Source of the DNA: Campylobacter concisus
Lineage (GTDB): Bacteria > Campylobacterota > Campylobacteria > Campylobacterales > Campylobacteraceae
Direction of reading: 5' to 3'
Assembly: GCF_003048375.1 (NCBI RefSeq)
Contig: NZ_CP021642.1
Coordinates: 682,001 to 746,000, forward strand
DNA: 64,000 bases
Below, piece by piece: positions 45,330 through 58,477 of this stretch; position 1 is the stretch's first letter; the number at the start of each line of letters is the position of its first letter. The notes under the pieces were generated by a model, which was not told where the DNA came from, ran no database searches, and saw only the letters and a program-made list of their open reading frames with translations. The position numbers were made by a program, and so were the translations under genes.

Positions 45330-46547
45330 TTGTTAGAAAGAGTTAGAGAATTTGCTAGCAGACACATCGCTTTTAGCGTATTTTTGATATGTTTGATTGA
45401 TTTTGTATTTCTACTTTATGCGGCAAATTCTCTTAGCATAAGCTACAATGAGGCTGAAATTTTCTTTCAAAAGCACAGCCTTTTAAGCTTTATCTTAAAA
45501 CTAAGCACCCATTTTTTTGGTCAAAATGACCTTGCTGTGCGGGGCGTGATGGTTTTTTTTCACATCGCAAGCGTGGTTTTGATGTATAAGGTGAGTAAAT
45601 TTTACATTAAGCTCGAGTTTGACAGGATCATAGCGGTCCTACTTTTTGTGCTGCTTCCTGGCACGCTAGCTTCAGCACTTATCATAAATAACGCTGGAAT
45701 TTGCATCACTCTAGCGCTTTTATGCATATATCTTTTTCATATTAAAAAGAAAATTTTATTTAGCCTCTTTTTCTGCCTAGCCTTTTTCATAGATGGTGAT
45801 TTTTTGATATTTTATGCAGGATTTTTTATATTTGCACTTTACAAAAGAAAGCCGCCTCTTGCTTGGCTCAGTGCCATTTTATTTTTGCTGACGCTTTACT
45901 TTTTTGGCTTTGAAACAAATGGCAGACCAAGCGGGCACTTTATCGATACTTTTGGCATATTTGCCGCTGTATTTTCGCCATTTGTCTTTATCTTTTTTGT
46001 ATATACGATTTATAGAATTTGGGTTAAGGAGAAGAAAGATCTTTTGTGGTTTATCGCCATTTGCTCATTTTGCTTTTGCATGATAGTCTCTGTGCGCCAA
46101 AGGCTGGAGCTTGAGCAGTTTTTGCCATTTTGTGTGATCGCAACGCCACTTATGGTAAGAGTTTTTTTCAACTCATATCGCGTGAGGCTGCCAAAATTTA
46201 GAAAAGGTCATAAAATTTGCACTAGCTTAGTGATGCTATTTTTGATATTTAACTGGTCAGCGATCATTTTTAATCAAATTTTTTACCTCTTTTTAAGCGA
46301 TCCTACAAAACATCTCACTTATAAATTTGATGTAGCAAAAGAGCTGGCAGATAAGCTAAAAGAGGCTGGAGTGCAAGATATAGCGACTGAAGATACAAGG
46401 CTTGCGCTAAGGCTTAAATTTTATGGGATAAAAACAAAAAGCTACTCTAAAAATTTATTAGCAAGTGCCGATTTAGATGAAAAATCGAAATTTAGTATAG
46501 AAAAAATGGGAAAAGTAGTTGCAAATTTCAATATCAAGGAACGATAG
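45330..46547 (+). CDS. GT39/ArnT-like integral membrane glycosyltransferase
   Basis: Membrane protein of 405 residues with about nine to ten helices. The first extracytoplasmic loop carries ISYNEAEIFF, equivalent to the catalytic acidic residue of the PMT/ArnT (GT39) superfamily, which moves sugars from polyprenyl phosphates to periplasmic acceptors. The C-terminus is a small soluble domain. The TTG at 45330 is the likely start; a loose AAGGG lies upstream. Acceptor unknown. A pseudopilin gene follows after three bases, so a pilin-like acceptor is imaginable but unproved. Confidence 0.72.
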   Translation: MLERVREFASRHIAFSVFLICLIDFVFLLYAANSLSISYNEAEIFFQKHSLLSFILKLSTHFFGQNDLAVRGVMVFFHIASVVLMYKVSKFYIKLEFDRIIAVLLFVLLPGTLASALIINNAGICITLALLCIYLFHIKKKILFSLFFCLAFFIDGDFLIFYAGFFIFALYKRKPPLAWLSAILFLLTLYFFGFETNGRPSGHFIDTFGIFAAVFSPFVFIFFVYTIYRIWVKEKKDLLWFIAICSFCFCMIVSVRQRLELEQFLPFCVIATPLMVRVFFNSYRVRLPKFRKGHKICTSLVMLFLIFNWSAIIFNQIFYLFLSDPTKHLTYKFDVAKELADKLKEAGVQDIATEDTRLALRLKFYGIKTKSYSKNLLASADLDEKSKFSIEKMGKVVANFNIKER

Positions 46548-46550
46548 GCT

Positions 46551-47246
46551 ATGAAAAAAAGAGCTTTTACGATGATAGAGCTTATTTTTGTTATTGTTGT
46601 TGTTGGAATTTTAGCTGCCATTATGATCCCAAAACTAAACAGAAATGCCTCAAGAGAAGCGGCAAATCAGATCCTAACTCATATAAGATACACTCAACAC
46701 CTAGCTATGCAGGATGATAAATATGAAAATTTTATTAGCAATCAGTCTAAGCCATGGTTTAAGTTGAGATGGGGAATAACATTTAATGAAACTAGTCTAA
46801 AGGAATGCTCTATAGATAAACCAGGAGTTAAGACTTGGAAGTATAGTGTCTTTTTTGACAAAAGTGTAAATGGAAATATAAATTCAGAAAGTGAAGTTGC
46901 AAACGATATCTATAAAAGCGGGAAACTCCTTAGTGGAGGCTGGAGTAGTGGAATAGTAACAGAAGCTACTTGCAAAAAGTGGAATAAAGAATTAAATTTA
47001 GGAAAAAGGTTTGGCATAACATCAGTTGATTTTAAAGACGGTTGTAGTGGAATGCAAACTATAATTTTTGATGAAATGGGTCGCCCTATGAGAGTAGCAA
47101 GTACTACTTCTGGAGGAGCAAAACGTCCTTATGATAGACTTCTTAAAAAAGATTGCAGTATAACAATAACAGATAAACGCGGCAATCAAACAACCATTAG
47201 TATAGAAAAAGAAAGCGGCTTTGCATCTATAAAAGAAAATAGTTAA
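46551..47246 (+). CDS. type II secretion/pilus-like pseudopilin
   Basis: Protein of 231 residues with a class III prepilin leader: MKKRAFTMIELIFVIVVVGI, cleavage expected after Ala5, Glu at +5 of the mature chain, and a hydrophobic N-terminal helix. The residue before the cut is Ala instead of the usual Gly, a tolerated substitution. The C-terminal globular domain has four Cys and is more AT-rich than the neighbours. A prepilin peptidase gene is at 57.7-58.5 kb. It could belong to a competence or type II-like system; which one is unclear. Confidence 0.82.
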   Translation: MKKRAFTMIELIFVIVVVGILAAIMIPKLNRNASREAANQILTHIRYTQHLAMQDDKYENFISNQSKPWFKLRWGITFNETSLKECSIDKPGVKTWKYSVFFDKSVNGNINSESEVANDIYKSGKLLSGGWSSGIVTEATCKKWNKELNLGKRFGITSVDFKDGCSGMQTIIFDEMGRPMRVASTTSGGAKRPYDRLLKKDCSITITDKRGNQTTISIEKESGFASIKENS

Positions 47247-47322
47247 ATTTGATTAAAAATTTATAGTTTTTATTTTTTAAAAAATTAGCCTAATTTTTAT
47301 CTACCTTTAAGCATCCCTCATA

Positions 47323-47328
47323 TATAAT
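47323..47328 (+). promoter_or_regulatory. rRNA operon promoter -10
   Basis: TATAAT in CATATATAATTCC, followed by a short GC-containing discriminator (CCAGCTCACG) as in growth-regulated rRNA promoters. About 240 bases before the 16S. Confidence 0.6.
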
Positions 47329-47391
47329 TCCAGCTCACGAAACGAGAAACCACCTTTAACTTCAACGTTAATAAAGCCTTTTTCTTATCGT

Positions 47392-47402
47392 TGTTCTTTT
47401 AA
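47392..47402 (+). promoter_or_regulatory. boxA-like antitermination element in the rrn leader
   Basis: TGTTCTTTTAA resembles the rrn boxA core (TGCTCTTTAA) bound by NusB/S10. The identical 11-mer recurs in the 16S-23S spacer at 49518-49528, and both copies are followed by ATTGTTAA and then AGTCA. Confidence 0.65.
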
Positions 47403-47423
47403 CTTACAATTGTTAAACTATTA

Positions 47424-47457
47424 GTCAATCTTTGAAATCTAAACAAGTGATCGATTG
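47424..47457 (+). other. 5' arm of the 16S precursor processing stem
   Basis: This segment is complementary, with a few mismatches and small bulges, to 49130-49160 downstream of 16S; the core CTAAACAAG pairs with CTTGTTTAG and TCAATCTTT pairs with AAAGATTGA. It loops out the whole 16S as in RNase III-processed precursors. Confidence 0.8.
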
Positions 47458-47543
47458 AGCCAGTCTATTATGATTAAATAATAGATTAGACAAACTAATA
47501 TAAAAACTAAAAGTTTTTTTGATTAAAAACTTCATAATAAAAA

Positions 47544-47561
47544 TCCTATCTATTAGATAGG
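47544..47561 (+). other. leader hairpin next to the 16S 5' end
   Basis: CCTATC / GATAGG hairpin (TCCTATCTATTAGATAGG) ending six bases before the mature 16S. The same arms occur in a 16S hairpin at 47747-47770. Confidence 0.55.
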
Positions 47562-47566
47562 TAATT

Positions 47567-49079
<1,513 letters not shown>

Positions 49080-49129
49080 AGAGTACATATAGATATTCTC
49101 TCACAAGATATCTATAAGAAAGATATTCT

Positions 49130-49160
49130 CAATCATCCTTGTTTAGTTTTGAAAGATTGA
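49130..49160 (+). other. 3' arm of the 16S precursor processing stem
   Basis: Partner of 47424-47457 (see there); it ends eleven bases before tRNA-Ile. Confidence 0.8.
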
Positions 49161-49171
49161 TAGACCTATAG

Positions 49172-49248
49172 GGGCCTATAGCTCAGCTGGTTAGAGTGCA
49201 CCCCTGATAAGGGTGAGGTCACAAGTTCAAGTCTTGTTAGGCCCACCA
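49172..49248 (+). tRNA. tRNA-Ile (anticodon GAU)
   Basis: A 77-base cloverleaf in the rRNA spacer: acceptor GGGCCTA/TAGGCCC, anticodon loop CTGATAA (GAT), T arm ending before TAGGCCC, and an encoded CCA. The Ile-Ala pair is the usual content of bacterial 16S-23S spacers. Confidence 0.96.
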
Positions 49249-49260
49249 GAGAATTTAATT

Positions 49261-49336
49261 GGGGAATTAGCTCAGCTGGGAGAGCGCCTGCTTTGCACGC
49301 AGGAGGTCAGCGGTTCGATCCCGCTATTCTCCACCA
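49261..49336 (+). tRNA. tRNA-Ala (anticodon UGC)
   Basis: A 76-base cloverleaf: acceptor GGGGAAT/ATTCTCC (one GU), anticodon stem CCTGC/GCAGG around TTTGCAC (TGC), T loop TTCGATC, and an encoded CCA. It starts 12 bases after tRNA-Ile. Confidence 0.96.
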
Positions 49337-49425
49337 TAAAATAGTTTAACAGTAAAAGTCTATATTAAGTGTTTTTAGAAACATTTACTTTAGACTTTTA
49401 AGTGTCTTAATCTTTATTGATTACG

Positions 49426-49505
49426 AAGTTGCCGAAAGCAACTTTGTGCTTTAGGGGTTTCCAAAGGGTGTAACTCTTTGGTCGTAAAGACTAGCTTGCT
49501 AGTCT
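49426..49505 (+). other. three consecutive hairpins in the rRNA spacer
   Basis: AAGTTGC/GCAACTT (49426-49444), CCAAAGGG/CTCTTTGG (49461-49481) and AGACTAGC/GCTAGTCT (49488-49505) follow each other in the otherwise unassigned spacer between tRNA-Ala and 23S. They have no coding potential; they may fold the precursor or be inserted spacer blocks. Confidence 0.6.
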
Positions 49506-49517
49506 GCGAAGTCTAAA

Positions 49518-49528
49518 TGTTCTTTTAA
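49518..49528 (+). promoter_or_regulatory. boxA-like antitermination element in the 16S-23S spacer
   Basis: TGTTCTTTTAA, identical to the leader copy at 47392-47402 and in the place where E. coli has its spacer boxA ahead of 23S. Confidence 0.65.
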
Positions 49529-49720
49529 TTAATATTGTTAATAGTCACAAGCAAGTTTTAAAAACAATTTTACAGGACTTGTTAAAGATTTAAATTTCTA
49601 TTCTCTTTGCATTTAATGCAAAAGTTTGACATCACAATCTATTTAGGATTTAAAACTTATCTAAATAGTAGTCAATGCTTTCCGTCTTGAGAGTTAGAAT
49701 TTAAATGTAGTAACTAAAGT

Positions 49721-49743
49721 TATCTTTAACAAGGAAGTGATGC
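49721..49743 (+). other. 5' arm of the 23S precursor processing stem
   Basis: All 23 bases pair with 52680-52702 with a single GU wobble; the core CAAGGAAGTGATG is complementary to CATCACTTCCTTG. It encloses the full 23S. Confidence 0.88.
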
Positions 49744-49768
49744 GAATTAGAATAATCTAATATAGAAA

Positions 49769-52673
<2,905 letters not shown>

Positions 52674-52679
52674 TAATAA

Positions 52680-52702
52680 GCATCACTTCCTTGTTAAGGA
52701 TA
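52680..52702 (+). other. 3' arm of the 23S precursor processing stem
   Basis: Partner of 49721-49743 (see there), beginning about seven bases after mature 23S. Confidence 0.88.
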
Positions 52703-52805
52703 AAAACTTAATAAGATATGTTTTTACAAAACTTTGTTTATGACTTTTAACTTTATCTAGTAGTGTTAAATAAGAGATTTAGCTATTATATCTTTTATTT
52801 AACAC

Positions 52806-52925
52806 TGCCCGTGACTATACAGACGAGGAAACGCCTTGCTCCATCTCGAACCAAGAAGCTAAGCTCGTCCTGGCTGATGATACTCTCCCTTACTGGGATG
52901 TTGGAAAAGTAGGTCGTTGCGGGCT
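52806..52925 (+). rRNA. rrf: 5S ribosomal RNA
   Basis: About 120 bases. The terminal helix pairs GCCCGTGAC with GTTGCGGGC, and the conserved CTCGAACCAAGAAGCTAAG and GGTCGTTGCGGGC segments are present. Last gene of the rrn operon. Confidence 0.93.
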
Positions 52926-53602
52926 TTGTTGTTAGTCTGCTTTAATTCTTATGTTATTAATCTTGTTTTTATTGGTGTTTATTTCTATTTAAGTATAAAG
53001 TATTAGTTTTTATTTTTTAATTAGTTTTTATTGATTAAATATGGTAAAATTTTTATATTTGTTTTTATGTTATTGGATTACCTTAATCGCATTATTTTAA
53101 GCTAAAATAAAAATCTCTAAACTTTAGATATATTTTGGCATATTTACATCTCTACTCGTAGTAGCAAGATATAAAGTTTCAGTTGAAGATTTATATACCA
53201 TTTATGTAAATTACTATTAGTGTAAATTTATTTTTTAGAAGGTCTTATACTCTAGTAAACCTTGATTATTTAGGCATTTTTATAATAATCAGATTAATTT
53301 TACATTTTTATCTAGTTTGTTAAACTTTAAATAATATATTATTAGTTTATTTTGTGAAACAACCTTTTAGCTATTTAAACATATGTCTCTTACTATTAAA
53401 TTTTAGCATACTAATTTTCAAAACTTTACAAAAAATGAATTTTGTTTATTTTTAGAAATTTGATTTTTTATATTGCTGATATTGCTTTGCTATTATTTAA
53501 ATAATTTATTTTTAACTTCTAATAATTTTTATAGCTTGATCGATTAATAATAGAATTATAATAAAAAAATATACTTAACTTATTGGTATTATAGTCATGA
53601 AT
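52926..53602. other. gene-free AT-rich stretch after the rRNA operon
   Basis: About 680 bases of strongly AT-rich DNA between 5S and the end of the next gene. I see no convincing open frame, RNA gene, repeat array or obvious terminator stem in it. Confidence 0.6.
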
Positions 53603-54410
53603 TTATTTTACTTTGTTGTTATTTTTTATACATTTTGTATGAAGCTCGTCACTTAAGAACTCCGGCTTGATCTCGCAAAGTTCTATTTCTTGGTAGCTCT
53701 CACCAAATGCTTTTGGGTTGACAAGCAAATTCATATAGTACTTTGCAGAATAAAGTCTTTTTAGATTCTGCTGTACAAAGATATTATCAAGTCCAGCAAA
53801 TTCATCATCGTATTGTTTTATATTTTCAAGAACACTTACTATTGGATGCTTATCCATCCTTTCTGATTTAATCAATACAGCGTGTAGGCTTTTCCAAAAG
53901 TCGTCTTTGGCGATAATATATTGTTTATATGATTCGTTTCCAAAAAGTGCTATTTCTTTGGCTTTTTTAGTATCTTTTGGACTATTATTCTCAATATGCC
54001 CAAGTTTATTTTGTATGATAAAAAGCTCATTTGTGTGTCCACAAGAAGCGTCTTTGCAAACTCTTAAATTCTTGTATTCTTGTATTGTTTTAAGATAATC
54101 ATTGCCAGACATGGCAAGTTTTAAAAGGTAAGACATTCTGTCATTCCATTTTTGTAAGTAGAGTCTGTCTAATGTTTTTTGGTTTTTACCATCGGTTTCT
54201 ATATATGTTGCAGCATATTTTATCCGTTCGGTTGCCAAAAAGATATCTAAAAATTCTTTTTGCTTTTCCGAAGATAGTTGTTTTAGTTCGGTTAAATTTG
54301 TAATTTTTTCTTGTAACTCTTTTGCCTTTGTGTCAAGTTCTATTACCTTATCAGAAGCAAATAAAGTGCAAAGTAATACAAAAAGTTATTATCAAGAATA
54401 TTCTTTTCAT
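53603..54410 (-). pseudogene. periplasmic hypothetical protein, frameshifted in its signal peptide
   Basis: An AAAGGA site and ATG at 54410 start a signal peptide (MKRIFLIITF) that runs into a stop after 19 codons. Removing one base from the A5 run at 54380-54384 restores a smooth signal peptide (TFVLLCTLFASDKVIEL) and one frame of about 268 residues to 53603. The mature part is helical, with Cys pairs (VCKDASCG) and no known domain. Without the fix only an internal start is left. This could be a recent mutation, a phase-variable switch or a sequence error. Function unknown. Confidence 0.72.
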
Positions 54411-54641
54411 ATTGTGTCCTTTAAAATTTTTATGCTAAGAATACCAATTCTGTTAGGTTGGCGCAATAAATTTACATTGCAAAAAAGCATCTAGGCAAAA
54501 ATTTGTCAAATTACATCTTTAAAGTCAAACTAAGTATCCTAATTTGCATTGTGGATAACTTATTTTTTTAGTTTCTGTATTTTTTAGCTAGCTGATTTTA
54601 GCATTTTAATATATATTTTTCAAATTTTAATTTTAAAACTT

Positions 54642-55466
54642 TTACCCCACCTTTATAAAATTCTCTTGGTTTTTAAAGAACGGTTTTAGTGCCTCATAGG
54701 CTGTTTGGATCTTTTTAAATTTAGTGTTATACTCGTTTTTGATGCTTTCACTCTTGTTTGAGTGTCTGTCTGGGTGGTAAATTTTAGCAAGGGCTAGGTA
54801 GCTGTCTCTTACGGTTTCGAAGCTGTCGCTATTTGAGCAGCCTAAAATTTCAAAATTTTCTTCTAGCAAATTTGCCAAAGCGCTAAAGCGACTTTTAAAT
54901 TTGGCCGAGTTTTGAACCTTGTAATTTCTTTTGAACTCTTTAAATTTGACTTCATTGTAGTAAAAATTTACTATAAATTTTAGATGTTCGCGTCTTGAAA
55001 TGATCTCTTCTATCAAGTCAAAATCGCTATCTTTTTTTATTTTTAAGCTAAATTTATGATTTTTCTCGTCAAATTTAGACTCATTGCCTTTAAAATTTTG
55101 CAAAATGTAGCTTGCAAAAGCTCTTGGAGTGTTATTTAGCGTAAAGATCATCTCGTCATTAAAAAAATCGATGTCGATATTGTAGATGTTTGTTAGGGCG
55201 TTTCTTTGCACTAGAGATAGTTTTATGGTTTTGTATTTTGCAAAGGTCACGTCAAGCTCGTTGCCCTGTTTTTCATAGAGTTTTTTTATAAATTTTAAGA
55301 AGCATTTTCGCTGTGGGATCTCGCTCTCTTCGTAAAAAGAGATGATTTTGTTTTTGTTTGCTAGGGTTTTTGTGAAATTTTTACTTATCAGTGTGCGAAG
55401 CTCGCAAAAAAGAGCGTCGCTATCGGTTAAAATGCTTAAAGATTCTAAAGTTTGGGTTATATTCAT
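54642..55466 (-). CDS. J-domain (DnaJ-like) protein
   Basis: Protein of 274 residues. The C-terminal 65 residues form a J domain with the essential HPD (IYHPDRHSN), which stimulates DnaK ATPase; the first 200 residues are unique and probably choose the client. No Gly/Phe or zinc domain, so this is a class III (type C) co-chaperone and not housekeeping DnaJ. The ATG at 55466 is favoured because GGAG lies six bases upstream; another ATG lies four codons earlier. Confidence 0.82.
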   Translation of the reverse strand: MNITQTLESLSILTDSDALFCELRTLISKNFTKTLANKNKIISFYEESEIPQRKCFLKFIKKLYEKQGNELDVTFAKYKTIKLSLVQRNALTNIYNIDIDFFNDEMIFTLNNTPRAFASYILQNFKGNESKFDEKNHKFSLKIKKDSDFDLIEEIISRREHLKFIVNFYYNEVKFKEFKRNYKVQNSAKFKSRFSALANLLEENFEILGCSNSDSFETVRDSYLALAKIYHPDRHSNKSESIKNEYNTKFKKIQTAYEALKPFFKNQENFIKVG

Positions 55467-55516
55467 GGGTTTCTCCATTCAAAATATCCCTATTTAAAGC
55501 AACTAGCGTTCCAAAG

Positions 55517-55702
55517 TTAAATTTTCCTGATATTGCTATCTTTTGTATATGCCAAAAACTCATCTCTTAGCTTTTGTTCTTTGTGTAAGATCGCCTCCTC
55601 TTTTGTGTAAGAAGCGGCTTCTTTTTGGGGCTTTTTTGCCACGCCTTGCTCTTTTGTAAGCTCTTTTTTGATCTCTTTTAGGCTATCGAAAAAATCGTTC
55701 AT
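55517..55702 (-). CDS. small hypothetical protein
   Basis: Highly charged, helical protein of 61 residues (MNDFFDSLKEIKKELTKEQG), with a good AAGGAG site seven bases before the ATG. It precedes the J-domain gene by about 50 bases on the same strand. No motif; function unknown. Confidence 0.65.
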   Translation of the reverse strand: MNDFFDSLKEIKKELTKEQGVAKKPQKEAASYTKEEAILHKEQKLRDEFLAYTKDSNIRKI

Positions 55703-55811
55703 TTTTGCTCCTTTTACTCAAAGGATTTTACTAAAAAGGTTATAAATTTAAAATGAATACAATCTCTTTTTAAGGAAAGTTTGGTTAATATCACAACTTA
55801 ATTTTTCATGT

Positions 55812-55888
55812 GCGCTCGTAGCTCAGCTGGATAGAGCATTTGATTGCGGTTCAAAAGGTCAGAGATTCGAATTCTCTCGGGCGCACCA
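55812..55888 (+). tRNA. tRNA-Arg (anticodon GCG)
   Basis: A 77-base cloverleaf: acceptor GCGCTCG/CGGGCGC (one GU), anticodon stem TTTGA/TCAAA around TTGCGGT (anticodon GCG, reading CGC and CGU), T arm AGAGA TTCGAAT TCTCT, and an encoded CCA. Most bacteria instead use an ACG anticodon modified to inosine for these codons. Confidence 0.93.
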
Positions 55889-55929
55889 TCCTTTTCTCCC
55901 AAATTTTATTTTCAGGCCACTTTTTGAGA

Positions 55930-56661
55930 TTAGTTAAATTTATAAAAAACTCTATTTAGATATAGCCCTTCTGCAGGTGCTGGTATGCGAGTTAGAGCAG
56001 GACGTCCATTTAGCGAAGCTTTGATGAGCTCGCTGCCGTCTTTTTGCTTTAGCGCTTTTAGTAAATTTGCAACCATGAGGCGCACTTGACCGCGCAAAAA
56101 GCCATTTGCCTTAAAAATGATGATAGTTTGCTCTTTGTATGTGTAGCAAAACGCTTTGTAGATTTCGCGCACTGGGCTTTTTGTGTCGCTTCCAGTTTTC
56201 ATATATGCGCTAAAATCATGCTCGCCGATAAAATTTCGCAAAATTTCATTTGCTTTTCTGGTATCAAATTTAGGCAAAAACACCTTGTAGTTTGAGCTAA
56301 AAACATCAAATTTGCCGTGATCTATCACATATCTATAAGACCTTGCGACCGCGTCAAATCTAGCCTGAAAGCTCTCATCCACTAAATTTATGCGTTTTAT
56401 ATGAATGCTTGGGTGTGCGTGGCGGTTTATAAGATCTTTTAGGCGATTTAGATCTTTAAAGTGATCGCCGCAAACGACGCTTGAGCTTTGGTTGTTTGCA
56501 TGCACGCTTTTGTCGGTGCGCGAGCTAGAGATCACTCTTTCAAAAATGCCAACGTGAGCTAGGGCGCGAGCAAGTTCATCTTCTACGCCGTTTTCATGCG
56601 GCTGAGTCTGTGAGCCTTGAAATTTCGAGCCATCGTAGCTGTAGATTAGCTGAATTTTCAT
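55930..56661 (-). CDS. truA: tRNA pseudouridine(38-40) synthase
   Basis: Modifies U38-U40 of the tRNA anticodon stem. It has 243 residues. The catalytic Asp lies in SSRTDKSVHA (the family consensus is GRTDAGVHA), and the N-terminus YSYDGSKFQGSQTQP and C-terminal FLRGQVRLMVANLL are typical. Its ATG shares one base with the lptF stop (TGATG), so it is coupled to it. Last gene of the glmU-to-truA cluster. Confidence 0.93.
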   Translation of the reverse strand: MKIQLIYSYDGSKFQGSQTQPHENGVEDELARALAHVGIFERVISSSRTDKSVHANNQSSSVVCGDHFKDLNRLKDLINRHAHPSIHIKRINLVDESFQARFDAVARSYRYVIDHGKFDVFSSNYKVFLPKFDTRKANEILRNFIGEHDFSAYMKTGSDTKSPVREIYKAFCYTYKEQTIIIFKANGFLRGQVRLMVANLLKALKQKDGSELIKASLNGRPALTRIPAPAEGLYLNRVFYKFN

Positions 56662-57689
56662 CAGTATCTTCGTGTGATCTTGGCTTTATAAAGCAAGACG
56701 CCAGCTAGTAAAAATACGAAAAATATGAGCGGTATCGCAAGGGACGGCTTTGATGAAAAGAGCATGATAAGCGTAAAATAGCCAAACAAAACGCCAAAAG
56801 TGCCCACATAGACCATGCCCTTTTCGTATCTATATGTGACGATGCCAAGGCTGATCGCAAAGAGCGTGCTAGCAAGCGGGAAGAGGGCCACTAGGACGTA
56901 GGTGCTAAGGTCTTTTCGGCGTTTATCGCTGCTAACTGCATCCATCCAGTACTCTTTGATGCTGCCAACGTCGCTTATCTCCTCGCTTTGGGCGGTTCTT
57001 ATCTTCATTGATTTGAAGTTGCTTTGGTGATAAATTTCATCTCTGATGTCATACATTTTGCCCTCGTTTAAAAATAGCTCTACACTTTGACCCACGTTTA
57101 TGATCTTTGCGTTTTTGGCGGTTATTAGGCGCTGTGAGTCTTTGACAAAGGGGTTAAACATCACGATATCTTTGTAGGTTGTGCCATTTTTGTCTTCGCT
57201 TTCGCTGCCCACATAGACCATCCAGTCGGAGAATTTTTGTCCAAACTGGGTTGGCTTTAAATTTAGCTTAGCAACCGTCTTTTTATAGTCGATAAAATTT
57301 GCATTTAGCTGGGCGGCTATTGGTATCATGACGATGGCAACTATCAGCAAGGCAGCGCTTAAAAGGGCTGAAAAAGCTAAGAAAAATCTTGCTATTTTAT
57401 TTGGCGAGCCACCAAGTGTGAAGATAACGATGCTTTCATTTTCTTTTGATAGCCTAAAAAGTGTCATCGCAAGTGAGACGAAAAATGCGATAGGCACGAC
57501 AAAGAGCAGCACGCGTGGGAGCATAAATGAGTAGAGTTTAAAGAGCTCGCCAAAGCTGATCTCGATGTATGAAGTGATACGCGCGATCTGGATGAAAAAG
57601 ACGATCGACATGATCAAAAAAAGCGTACTAAATAGCGATGCGAACGTGCCTAAAAAGTTAAACAAAAGATATTTATTTACTCTACTCAT
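56661..57689 (-). CDS. lptF: LptF/LptG-family permease (LPS export)
   Basis: Inner-membrane protein of 342 residues with three N-terminal helices, a periplasmic jellyroll-like domain (about 130-260) and three C-terminal helices. MSRVNKYLLFNFLGTF and the FRLSKENESIVIFTLGGSP coupling segment match LptF/LptG, which pull lipopolysaccharide or lipooligosaccharide from the membrane with the ATPase LptB. LptF is chosen by synteny with C. jejuni. It overlaps the prepilin peptidase gene by 8 bases and truA by one. Confidence 0.85.
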   Translation of the reverse strand: MSRVNKYLLFNFLGTFASLFSTLFLIMSIVFFIQIARITSYIEISFGELFKLYSFMLPRVLLFVVPIAFFVSLAMTLFRLSKENESIVIFTLGGSPNKIARFFLAFSALLSAALLIVAIVMIPIAAQLNANFIDYKKTVAKLNLKPTQFGQKFSDWMVYVGSESEDKNGTTYKDIVMFNPFVKDSQRLITAKNAKIINVGQSVELFLNEGKMYDIRDEIYHQSNFKSMKIRTAQSEEISDVGSIKEYWMDAVSSDKRRKDLSTYVLVALFPLASTLFAISLGIVTYRYEKGMVYVGTFGVLFGYFTLIMLFSSKPSLAIPLIFFVFLLAGVLLYKAKITRRY

Positions 57690-58470
57690 AAATGAACCTT
57701 AAAATTTCTAAAATTTGCCCATCAAAAGCGTAGGTGACAAGCAGTCCTAGGCTTAAAAATGGCACAAAGGCTAGCTCGTAGCCCTTTTTGCGAACGAGCG
57801 CATAGACTGGAAGCGTAAGAAGTGCGGCCAGATAGATCGCCACAAGGGCTAGCTTGGCTGGTAAAATAGCTCCGATGATCGCTGCGATAAATATGTCAGC
57901 ACTGCCCATGGCTTCTTTTTTCATCGCATAGCTCACGACAAATCTAAGCGCCCAAAAGATAAATCCAAAGAGGATCAAATTTAAAATTTGAGCAAAATTT
58001 CCTTTAAAGATAAAAAGTAGCAGGGCATAGGCAAATGCGAAAAATAGCGCCGCAAAAAGGAGCGCATCTGGCACGGCTTTATACCTTATGTCTATGACGC
58101 TAAGGGCTAGTAGCATGATAAAGCAAAGCCCTAAAAATAGCGCATAAAGCAAGGTTTCTACGCTTAAAATTTCGCCGCACTCTTTAAAAAAACAGATCAG
58201 AAAAAGTAGCCCAGAGGCTAGCTCAACCAGCGGATAGACAAGGCTTATCTTTTGCTTGCAAAAGGCGCATTTGCCGCCTAAAAATAGCCATGAAAAAAGC
58301 GGGATATTGTGATAAAAATTTAGCTTGTGAGAGCATTTTGGGCAGTGCGAGGCTGGGAAATTTATACTTTCACTTCGTGGCAAGCGGTATATCAGCACAT
58401 TTGAAAATGACCCCACGCAGATGCCAAGAACAAAAGCAAAAACGGCAAAAAAGATGACTAAAATATCCAT
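57682..58470 (-). CDS. pilD: prepilin peptidase (type IV leader peptidase)
   Basis: Aspartyl membrane protease and methylase of about 262 residues that cleaves pilin-like leaders, for example that of the pseudopilin at 46551. The cytoplasmic zinc loop has CPKC...CAFC (about 40-70); the catalytic Asp residues lie in SVIDIRYKAVPD and in GSADIFIAA (family form GxGD). About seven helices follow. The ATG at 58470 is preferred; a TTG seven codons upstream is possible. Overlaps lptF. Confidence 0.9.
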   Translation of the reverse strand: MDILVIFFAVFAFVLGICVGSFSNVLIYRLPRSESINFPASHCPKCSHKLNFYHNIPLFSWLFLGGKCAFCKQKISLVYPLVELASGLLFLICFFKECGEILSVETLLYALFLGLCFIMLLALSVIDIRYKAVPDALLFAALFFAFAYALLLFIFKGNFAQILNLILFGFIFWALRFVVSYAMKKEAMGSADIFIAAIIGAILPAKLALVAIYLAALLTLPVYALVRKKGYELAFVPFLSLGLLVTYAFDGQILEILRFIYE

Positions 58471-58477
58471 TATCCCA

